Shown here in pieces: positions 15,088 to 21,446 of a DNA stretch of 41,488 nt (its first letter is position 1; each line of letters opens with the position of its first letter). The DNA lies in assembly GCA_009785795.1 (NCBI GenBank), contig WQVN01000007.1:1-41488 (forward strand), read 5' to 3'. The stretch is from Coriobacteriia bacterium (GTDB lineage Bacteria > Actinomycetota > Coriobacteriia > WRKU01 > WQUG01). The notes below the pieces were generated by a model. It was not told where the DNA came from. It ran no database searches and saw only the letters and a program-made list of their open reading frames with translations. Both the position numbers and the translations under genes were made by a program.

Positions 15088-16062
15088 GTGAAACGCTTCT
15101 TACCTGAAAATATTGACCATTCTGTGTTGGACGCGCGAACAGTGGCCATTATTGGCTATGGATCGCAGGGTTGTGCACAGGCTTTGAACGTGCGTGATAG
15201 TGGCATTTCTGTTGTTGTTGGTGTGCGCGACACGGACAGCGACAGTGCGCGTGCTGCCGCTGCCGAAGGCTTTACAGTACTACCTCTTTTTAAAGCTGCT
15301 TGTAAAGCTGACTTGATCATGCTGTTGACCCCAGACGAAACCCATGCAAAGCTATTTGCAGATCTTGCCCAGAATGTCGATTTGGCAGGCAAGACAGTCG
15401 GTTTTGCGCATGGCTATGCCTACACCTATGGACTTATCGATTCGCCACCTGATACAGACATTGTGCTTATCTCGCCAAAAGGCATTGGACCTGCGGTACG
15501 CGAACAATACGTGCAGGGCAATGGCGTAGCAGCACTGATTGCAGTGGCATGCGATGCAAGTGGGCAGGCACAAGACAAAGCTCTTGCTTATGCTGCTGCT
15601 ATTGGGTCGGATCGTGTCGCTATTTTTGAAACAACGTTTGAGGAAGAAACAGTCGCTGACCTATTCAGCGAACAGGCAGTTATTGTGGGTGGCGTGACAG
15701 AGCTTATTCGTGCAGGGTTCGAGACCATGCTAGATGCAGGTATTGCGCCAGAAGTTGCCTACTACGAATGCGTTGTTGAAGCGAAATTGATTCTGGATAT
15801 GATTGTGCGTGATGGCTTCACGGGCATGTTTGAAAAAATCAGCAATACTGCAGAGTACGGTGCGCAGCAGTCAGGCAGTCGCATCATCAGTGACACAGTT
15901 CGTGCAGACATGGACATGCTTATGCAAGAAATCAAGACGGGCACATTTGCAAAGTCTTGGAACAAAGAAGTTGCAGACAGATATCCTTCTTTACTAGCAC
16001 AACGCCAGAAATGGGTGACAAGCCAAATAGACAAAACTGCCACAAAGATGCGCAAGCTCTAA
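15088..16062 (+). CDS. ilvC: Ketol-acid reductoisomerase, class I, predicted NADH-preferring
   Basis: The second common step of valine, leucine and isoleucine synthesis, rearranging and reducing acetolactate or acetohydroxybutyrate. 324 residues, class I length. The Rossmann motif GYGSQGCAQALN is at 23-34, the general-acid His in GFAHGY at 108, Mg ligands D191, E195, E227 and E231, and ISNTAEYG at 251-258. The cofactor loop reads VRDTDSDSA: D50 and D52 occupy the places of the two Ser that usually grip the NADPH phosphate, predicting NADH use. GTG 15088 has AGAGGG seven bases upstream. A 144-base gap separates it from the dehydrogenase gene; whether it shares that transcript is unsure, but both are in the same direction. 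Confidence 0.95.
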   Translation: MKRFLPENIDHSVLDARTVAIIGYGSQGCAQALNVRDSGISVVVGVRDTDSDSARAAAAEGFTVLPLFKAACKADLIMLLTPDETHAKLFADLAQNVDLAGKTVGFAHGYAYTYGLIDSPPDTDIVLISPKGIGPAVREQYVQGNGVAALIAVACDASGQAQDKALAYAAAIGSDRVAIFETTFEEETVADLFSEQAVIVGGVTELIRAGFETMLDAGIAPEVAYYECVVEAKLILDMIVRDGFTGMFEKISNTAEYGAQQSGSRIISDTVRADMDMLMQEIKTGTFAKSWNKEVADRYPSLLAQRQKWVTSQIDKTATKMRKL

Positions 16063-16168
16063 TTCCTGCTATATGAACGCATGGTAAAATTTACTCTCTA
16101 GCAGTGTGGAATTGACTGTCCATTTTACTGATGGATTGACTTGTCACTAATCTGAAGGGAGTAGGATT

Positions 16169-16810
16169 TTGCGCCTAATGATTATTGGAGCAGGCGGCCA
16201 CGGTCGCGTTGTTGCAGATGTCGCACGTGCGGCCAACATTGATATTTTTGCTTTTGTCGATCAGAGTCCGCCCGCAGCAAAGCTTGGTGACATTCCTGTA
16301 TACGCTGATATTGAAACTGCACTTGCAGAAAATGAATATGAACAGCCACATTTCATTACTGCTATTGGCGACAATCAGATTCGTGCGCGTGAATACTCAC
16401 GTGCAGTAGCAGCAGGTCTGCAACCTGCGAGTGTTGTCCATCCCTCTGCGGTCATTAGCGATCAATCCTATATTGCGCCCGGCACCTTTGTTGCAGCACT
16501 CTCTGTCGTCAACAATGATGCGTCGGTAGGCGAAAACGTTATCATCAATACAGGTGCAATAGTTGAACACGACTGTGTTGTTGGTTCGCATGCCTTTATA
16601 TCGCCAGGAGCGGTACTGTGTGGAGCGGCTCGCGTAGGGGCCTACACCTTTGTCAGCACAAACGCCACCCTGATTCCTTTTGCAAAAGTGGGTGAGAATG
16701 CCATGGTCGCTGCCGGTGCTGTTGTCACAAAGAACTTCCCCGACGACGTGCGGCTGATGGGAGTTCCTGCGGTGCATCGTCCCATAAAACAAACAGATAG
16801 CACGGACTGA
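16169..16810 (+). CDS. NeuD/PglD-family sugar O/N-acetyltransferase
   Basis: A left-handed beta-helix acetyltransferase of 213 residues. It has the N-terminal nucleotide-sugar-binding Rossmann part (IIGAGGHGRVVADVARAA) followed by hexapeptide repeats from about residue 90. The catalytic His is probably that of IVEHDCVVG, as in PglD. The family acetylates the C4 amine of UDP-4-amino sugars or hydroxyls of sialic acids. TTG 16169 is chosen because AGGGAG lies seven bases upstream; ATG 16178 is an alternative. Its stop overlaps the start of the aminotransferase by one base (TGATG), so the two are translationally coupled, which fits a PglD-PglE pair. Promoter elements in the 106-base gap are weak. 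Confidence 0.87.
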   Translation: MRLMIIGAGGHGRVVADVARAANIDIFAFVDQSPPAAKLGDIPVYADIETALAENEYEQPHFITAIGDNQIRAREYSRAVAAGLQPASVVHPSAVISDQSYIAPGTFVAALSVVNNDASVGENVIINTGAIVEHDCVVGSHAFISPGAVLCGAARVGAYTFVSTNATLIPFAKVGENAMVAAGAVVTKNFPDDVRLMGVPAVHRPIKQTDSTD

Positions 16811-18066
16811 TGACTGACCTTGCGACAAGCTGGCCACGTATTCCCAAAGATGTAGCTGCAGCTGCTCAGCGTGTTCTTGCATCGAATCGCATAAACTACT
16901 GGACGGGCACAGAGTGCCGCCAGCTTGAAGCAGAGTACGCCCAGTACCTGGACGTTCCCTACACATTAACCGTTGCCAACGGCACGCTTGCACTTGAGCT
17001 TGCCCTGCGTGCCCTTCGCATAGGTGCAGCGAACGGTGGTAGCAAGACCGATGAAGTCATTGTGCCCTCGCGTACCTTTATTGCGACTGCAGGCGCAGTA
17101 GTTGCGGTAGGTGCAGTGCCAGTAATTGCAGATATCGATCCTGCAACCAACAATTTGACAGCAGTTTCAGTGGCACAGGTCACAACACCGCGCACTCGTG
17201 CTGTTATTGCGGTGCATTTGGGTGGCTATCCTGCACCGATGACAGAGATTTGCAATTTTGCCGACCAGCTCGATATTGCAGTTATTGAAGACTGTGCGCA
17301 GGCACATGGCGCGCTGTATCAAGGTAAGCCAATTGGCAGTATGGGGGACGCAGCAGCCTTTAGTTTTTGCCAGGAGAAAATCCTGCCAATGGGTGAGGGT
17401 GGCTTGATAGCTTTTTCTGGTCGTAAGGGCAACAGTGATGCGACAGAGCAATTTGAGCGTGCATGGTCGTATCGTGATCACGGCCGCAATTATGCGAAAG
17501 CACACAATCAGACGGTGAGCGCTGCGTCGTCGCAGTTTCAATATTTGAATGATTCCTTTGGCACGAATGCGCGCATGACAGAGATACAGGGCGCAATGGG
17601 GCGCGAACTACTGCAGTTGTTACCGCAGTGGCACAGCGCACGCAGCAGTAACGCAGCTATATTAAAACGCGAACTTGCAGATTATGAATCTGTGCTGGAA
17701 TTTTGCGACCTATCTGACGAACAGATGCAACAGGGTGGCTGCCATGCCTATTATCGTCTGTACGCAAATTTAGACATCAAGCAACTCAATGCAGGCTGGA
17801 CGCGCGATAGAGTTATTGATGATGCTAATAAGCTGGCTGCCGCTGAAGGTGTTCCTGTAGGTATTGTGCAGTACGGCTCATCTGCACTCATTGGCAAAGA
17901 ACTTGCCTTTCTCCGTGCAGGAATCGCAATACCTCCTGTTTTGCCTGGTGCAGAAACTGCAGATGCAACCAGCCTGGCATTCTTTGTTGATCCAGGCAGA
18001 AACGGGGCAGACATGCGGCAAGCTGCGCAGTGCATGGCACGCATCTTGCAAGATGCAACCACCTGA
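16810..18066 (+). CDS. DegT/DnrJ/EryC1 (PglE-like) PLP-dependent sugar aminotransferase
   Basis: A 418-residue aminotransferase that would add an amino group, usually from glutamate, to a 4-keto nucleotide sugar. PLP Lys is K190 in FSFCQEKILPMGEGG, the ring-nitrogen Asp is D161 in IEDCAQAHGA, and the phosphate-binding ANGTLALELAL is near 57. IVPSRTFIATAGAVVAVG is a typical family strand. Compared with common members it has a longer insertion around 205-250. It overlaps the acetyltransferase by one base. With the 4,6-dehydratase gene at 19033 these are the three enzymes needed to make a UDP-2,4-diacetamido-trideoxy hexose such as bacillosamine; the exact sugar is inferred. Confidence 0.88.
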   Translation: MTDLATSWPRIPKDVAAAAQRVLASNRINYWTGTECRQLEAEYAQYLDVPYTLTVANGTLALELALRALRIGAANGGSKTDEVIVPSRTFIATAGAVVAVGAVPVIADIDPATNNLTAVSVAQVTTPRTRAVIAVHLGGYPAPMTEICNFADQLDIAVIEDCAQAHGALYQGKPIGSMGDAAAFSFCQEKILPMGEGGLIAFSGRKGNSDATEQFERAWSYRDHGRNYAKAHNQTVSAASSQFQYLNDSFGTNARMTEIQGAMGRELLQLLPQWHSARSSNAAILKRELADYESVLEFCDLSDEQMQQGGCHAYYRLYANLDIKQLNAGWTRDRVIDDANKLAAAEGVPVGIVQYGSSALIGKELAFLRAGIAIPPVLPGAETADATSLAFFVDPGRNGADMRQAAQCMARILQDATT

Positions 18067-18135
18067 AGTGCTTGAGTGTGTAACGCGTAACTTTATCTAA
18101 GGTTGCTAACTGAGTGCTGGTCAGACTCGTCATTG

Positions 18136-18918
18136 CTATTTTTTGAACTGGCACAATTTATCTGAGCATGAGGTACAGCGCAGATTTCTATTTGTCTGGT
18201 GGGAAAAGAACGGTGGACTTCTGTAGAAAGCTAACTCCCAGCGCATGATTACAGTTAGGGCGAGCACCGCAAGAGTGACTGAGAAGAAGCTTGGGAAAAG
18301 CACTAGGGGTAGGCACATCATAAGATAATCCCAGTTGTGTATGCGACATACGGCACAGCATCTGTTGCGCATAAATAGCTTTTGAAAAGGACAGAAAAAG
18401 ATGATGAAAATTAGGTCGAGCACGCCAAAGGCAAGTGCGATGACCAGCACCACTGCAGGAGTAAGTGTTCCATAAAGGTAAAGTGCGAGAAGTGCTACAG
18501 AGGTTATCGTGAGCCATGACAAAAGGCTTAGTAAAGCGCCTTTGTTCATAGACTTGCGAAGCGTGCGCTTTGCCTGAGGCGCAAGATTGTCTGCCTTGGC
18601 AGGCTCATACGAGCAGGCAAACTGTTTGCGAGCACCAATGGCAATGCGCCGGTTGGGTATAATTCTGAATAGCATGCCGTAGGTTAAGCTAAGCCAAATT
18701 AGCCAGAGAAAAGCCTGTGTAATTCCAACTTGAAGGGGAGGCTCAAGCAGTTGAGTATAGTTTAGTGCCTCACTGTTTGTTGCGAGTAGCACCAGAGCTA
18801 CTGCAAGCAGCACAATACGGAACACGAGCTTTTCTATATGACGATGAATCGTCTTTATGATGAATGCCTCCTTGCTGCGGACATGCCTAATTGCGGCAAT
18901 TTTGATAACTGTCAGCAT
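18136..18918 (-). CDS. Hypothetical polytopic membrane protein with two Cys pairs
   Basis: A 260-residue protein with about five or six hydrophobic segments: near 32-48, 66-88, 128-150, 152-176 and 205-228. Between the last two is a conserved-looking CCAVCRIHNWDYLMM; the C-terminus has NLRCTSCSDKLCQ, so the two Cys clusters might bind a metal together. I do not know its function. The start is uncertain: ATG 18918 has no ribosome binding site, while an ideal AAGGAGG occurs inside the frame about 50 bases downstream, in front of ATC/ATA codons but no ATG. It faces the aminotransferase gene and separates the sugar genes without obvious relation to them. Confidence 0.65.
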   Translation of the reverse strand: MLTVIKIAAIRHVRSKEAFIIKTIHRHIEKLVFRIVLLAVALVLLATNSEALNYTQLLEPPLQVGITQAFLWLIWLSLTYGMLFRIIPNRRIAIGARKQFACSYEPAKADNLAPQAKRTLRKSMNKGALLSLLSWLTITSVALLALYLYGTLTPAVVLVIALAFGVLDLIFIIFFCPFQKLFMRNRCCAVCRIHNWDYLMMCLPLVLFPSFFSVTLAVLALTVIMRWELAFYRSPPFFSHQTNRNLRCTSCSDKLCQFKK

Positions 18919-19020
18919 ATTGCTATTGACATATTGATATCGCCTTAAGAATTATGCCACAGCTTATCAATTGGTCGCATCCTTACGTAGTAGCTCCTAC
19001 ACATCGGCTCAGAGTTGCGC

Positions 19021-19026
19021 GATAAT
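19021..19026 (+). promoter_or_regulatory. -10 box GATAAT, six bases before the dehydratase ATG
   Basis: GATAAT is followed by AAACCC and then ATG 19033; no Shine-Dalgarno precedes the ATG. This spacing would start the transcript at the start codon. No convincing -35 is seen. Confidence 0.45.
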
Positions 19027-19032
19027 AAACCC

Positions 19033-20868
19033 ATGCAAGTTTTCAGACGAATCATACACTGGCTGCGCACGGTGCGAGGAGCTCGCAGGCTCTGGCAATG
19101 CTTACTGCTCTCGCTTGATGCTGCGGCCATTGTGCTTGCAACCGCCATTACCTATCTTGCGCGCTTTGAGGGGCAAATTCCGCAAGACTTTGGACAATTC
19201 ATGCTACCGTTTACTGCTGCTTCAATTGTTGTCTACGTGCTTGCAGCCTATTTGTTTGGCCTGTACCGAGTTGTATTGCGCTATGTGGGCATTGATACCT
19301 TGTTCAGAATTGTTGCTGCTACCGCATGTGCAGCAGCAGTGCTGACCATAGGAAGTCTGACATTTTCATCTGTGCTGGGCTACGGATATCGATTGATTCC
19401 TTTAGGCGTGCTGCTTATCCAGAGCATCTTTATCGCGATTGCGCTTTCAGGTATTCGACTGACGGTGCGAGCTGCCCATCATTTGCGTGCCAACAATGCA
19501 CAGGGGCTTCGTACCATAATTATTGGTGCTGGTAGTGCTGGTGCATTGCTGCAGCGAGACATCAGTCAGAGTCGCCACCTAAACATTGAAGTCATCGGTT
19601 TTCTTGACGACAATCCAGCCTTGCGTGGAGCACTCTTAGGTGGAAAGCCAGTACTGGGCGTTATTAATGATTTAGAAAAAGTGGCAGAGGACGTCCAGAT
19701 CGAGCAGGTTTTCGTAGCACTTCCTTCTGCGGATTGGCAGGGCGTACAGCAGGTGCTGAATCGCGCTACGGACCTGGGACTGCAGACACGCATCATGCCA
19801 AAAATCGTTATTGAAAAAGGCAAAGTTGCTGTGTCAGACCTGCGCAAGATTGACGTGACTGACCTGTTGGGTCGCGACTTCACTCCCATTGATGAGGACA
19901 GTATTAAAGCCACCATTGCTGGCAAACGTGTTGTGGTGACTGGCGCTGCAGGCTCTATCGGTTCAGAACTATGTCGTCAATTGCTTGCAGTGGGTCCAGA
20001 GAGCATTGCTTTGTTAGAAGTAGACGAGAGCAGATTGTATAAACTGTGGTTTGAACTAGAGGAGCGCAGTCCAGGACGGACAAGCATGCACATCGCAGAT
20101 ATTCGTGATCGCGATAAGCTGCGTGACATCTTTACAGACGTGCGACCACAGGTAGTTCTACACGCTGCTGCCTACAAACAAGTTCCTCTGATGGAGTCAG
20201 AACAAGTAGAGGCCATTCATAACAATGTCGTCGGAACGCATAATGTTATGCGTGAGGCTATTGCAGCAGGCACGGAACGCTTTGTGCTGATTAGTACTGA
20301 CAAAGCAGTTGCCCCCGCAAGTGTTATGGGCAAGACTAAGGAACTGGCTGAAAGATTGCTGTTGTTCTACTCTGAGAGCACTGAGATGGTGTCGTGTGCT
20401 GTGCGCTTTGGAAATGTACTGGGATCGCGAGGATCAGTTGTGCCGATCTTTGAAGAGAAGCTTGCACGTAATGAAGCCTTGACGGTGACTGATCCAGAGG
20501 TATCCCGATATTTCATGACTATTCCAGAGGCAGCACGACTTGTCTTGCAGGCGCAAGCAATTGGGCAATCTGGCGATGTGTTCCTGCTAGAGATGGGACA
20601 GCCTGTCAAGATTGTTGATCTTGCGCGCAAAATGATAGCCCTCTCGGGTGCACCAGCAGACGTGGTATTTACAGGGTTGCGCCCTGGCGAAAAGCTACAT
20701 GAATCCCTAATCACAGACCAAGAGGAGCTAGAAGACACCATCTGCCCTGGCATAAAACGCATCAAGCAGGCAGAAGCGCAGGCACTAGATGGACGTACTC
20801 TAAAAATTCTGGAAGAGGCTGTTCAAAGCCGACAACCTGTAGACCGACAAAAATTCTTCTCACTGTAA
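19033..20868 (+). CDS. Membrane-bound nucleotide-sugar 4,6-dehydratase (PglF/CapD/WbpM-like)
   Basis: 611 residues. The N-terminal third has four membrane helices (WQCLLLSLDAAAIVLATAI, FTAASIVVYVLAAYLFGLYR and two more), then a first Rossmann-like domain (TIIIGAGSAGALL), then the catalytic extended SDR domain with GAAGSIGSELCRQ, HAAAYKQVPLMES, STDKAVAPASVMGKTK and RFGNVLGSRGSV. In this family Met replaces the usual catalytic Tyr (VMGKTK), as seen here. It converts UDP-GlcNAc to the 4-keto-6-deoxy sugar, the substrate of the aminotransferase encoded upstream. ATG 19033 looks leaderless; a TTG at 19015 is in frame. The last residues DRQKFFSL end with TAA; no strong terminator follows. Confidence 0.93.
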   Translation: MQVFRRIIHWLRTVRGARRLWQCLLLSLDAAAIVLATAITYLARFEGQIPQDFGQFMLPFTAASIVVYVLAAYLFGLYRVVLRYVGIDTLFRIVAATACAAAVLTIGSLTFSSVLGYGYRLIPLGVLLIQSIFIAIALSGIRLTVRAAHHLRANNAQGLRTIIIGAGSAGALLQRDISQSRHLNIEVIGFLDDNPALRGALLGGKPVLGVINDLEKVAEDVQIEQVFVALPSADWQGVQQVLNRATDLGLQTRIMPKIVIEKGKVAVSDLRKIDVTDLLGRDFTPIDEDSIKATIAGKRVVVTGAAGSIGSELCRQLLAVGPESIALLEVDESRLYKLWFELEERSPGRTSMHIADIRDRDKLRDIFTDVRPQVVLHAAAYKQVPLMESEQVEAIHNNVVGTHNVMREAIAAGTERFVLISTDKAVAPASVMGKTKELAERLLLFYSESTEMVSCAVRFGNVLGSRGSVVPIFEEKLARNEALTVTDPEVSRYFMTIPEAARLVLQAQAIGQSGDVFLLEMGQPVKIVDLARKMIALSGAPADVVFTGLRPGEKLHESLITDQEELEDTICPGIKRIKQAEAQALDGRTLKILEEAVQSRQPVDRQKFFSL

Positions 20869-20895
20869 TCGCACACCGACATACATTGTAAGAAG

Positions 20896-21012
20896 TGGAG
20901 CCAGCGACCGGATTTGAACGAAAGCAAAATGAGTGAAACAGATATTTATATCTGTTTCCGAATGACGCGCATCGTAGCCGCAGGCAACCGGTAACCTATT
21001 CAGTTACAGCAA
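20896..21012 (-). pseudogene. Interrupted tRNA-Thr copy (pseudo-tRNA)
   Basis: Bases 20896-20919 repeat the 3' end of the intact neighbour tRNA-Thr (CCA, acceptor strand, T-stem and T-loop half) without change over 24 bases, and 20986-21000 repeat the next 15 bases (T-loop end, T-stem, variable loop). Between them is a 66-base insertion. Beyond 21000 the anticodon and D-arm region is degenerate and the 5' acceptor strand is missing. It cannot fold as a tRNA, so I call it a dead tandem copy. Confidence 0.75.
20920..20985. mobile_element. 66-base insertion with hairpin inside the tRNA-Thr copy
   Basis: The insert splits the T-loop and is flanked on both sides by AAC, a possible 3-bp target duplication. 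It contains a perfect 10-bp stem (20935-20944 with 20949-20958) around TTTA. No terminal inverted repeats or ORF are seen. It might be a tiny non-autonomous element or a REP-like repeat; only a genome-wide search could tell. Confidence 0.4.
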
Positions 21013-21037
21013 AGCGCTAAGTATGGGAGATAGGGAA

Positions 21038-21112
21038 TGGAGCCAGCGACCGGATTTGAACCGGTAACCTATTGATTACAAATCAATTGCGCTGCCGTTG
21101 CGCCACGCTGGC
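21038..21112 (-). tRNA. trnT-UGU: tRNA-Thr(UGU)
   Basis: Read on the minus strand from 21112, the sequence folds as a complete cloverleaf: acceptor GCCAGCG/CGCTGGC, D-stem GCGC/GCGC, anticodon stem ATTGA/TCAAT with loop TTTGTAA (anticodon TGT), T-stem ACCGG/CCGGT with loop TTCAAAT, discriminator T and an encoded CCA at 21040-21038. Decodes ACA and probably other Thr codons. The encoded CCA is noteworthy but common. Confidence 0.95.
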
Positions 21113-21285
21113 TCGGAAATTGCTGTAAATCACAGCAGTGAAGTAGTATAGCGGATTATTGTGTTCTTGTGTAGGGGACCTAATGTTTTATTCCTTCTCA
21201 TCCAGACGAATATGAACTTCAATAGACTTGTGCGCACCATTTTATCTGCGCAAAGAAACAATTTTGACATATTTCTAATTCGCCC

Positions 21286-21315
21286 TTGACCAGCATATGT
21301 TGTGTGCGGTACTCT
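21286..21315 (+). promoter_or_regulatory. Candidate promoter upstream of nrdJ
   Basis: TTGACC (21286-21291) and TACTCT (21310-21315) are 18 bases apart. Transcription would start about 21322, directly at a terminator-like hairpin, so if real it would make either a very short RNA or an attenuated leader. The rest of the 334-base gap between tRNA-Thr and nrdJ holds no gene that I can support. Confidence 0.35.
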
Positions 21316-21320
21316 ACTTA

Positions 21321-21349
21321 GGCTCAACATCTTGTGGTTGGGCCTTTTT
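21321..21349 (+). terminator. Rho-independent terminator-like hairpin before nrdJ
   Basis: GGCTCAAC (21321-21328) pairs with GTTGGGCC (21337-21344), allowing one G-U pair, followed by TTTTT. Orientation is plus, about 100 bases before nrdJ. It may end read-through from the sugar gene region or serve as an attenuator. Confidence 0.6.
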
Positions 21350-21446
21350 ACTCACTATATGTAGATATCCTTATCTATTGTGACTACTTAAACTGCTGTA
21401 AGCGAGCTGCTTAAACGCAACAAATCGGAAAAGGAAGAGGAAGTTC

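Noticed and set aside
16397-16993. 198-residue minus-strand frame
   Set aside because: Antisense to the acetyltransferase and aminotransferase genes; no start signal.
20920-20985. Intron in a tRNA gene
   Set aside because: Bacterial tRNA introns are group I elements in the anticodon loop and far longer; the split copy also lacks its 5' half.
21352-21383. Possible NrdR boxes before nrdJ
   Set aside because: Two weak 16-mers match the consensus at about 11 of 16 positions each, but their centres are 16 bases apart instead of the usual two-box spacing of about 31.
21113-21446. Cobalamin riboswitch before nrdJ
   Set aside because: No B12-box-like core was found in the leader, only the simple hairpin with T-run.
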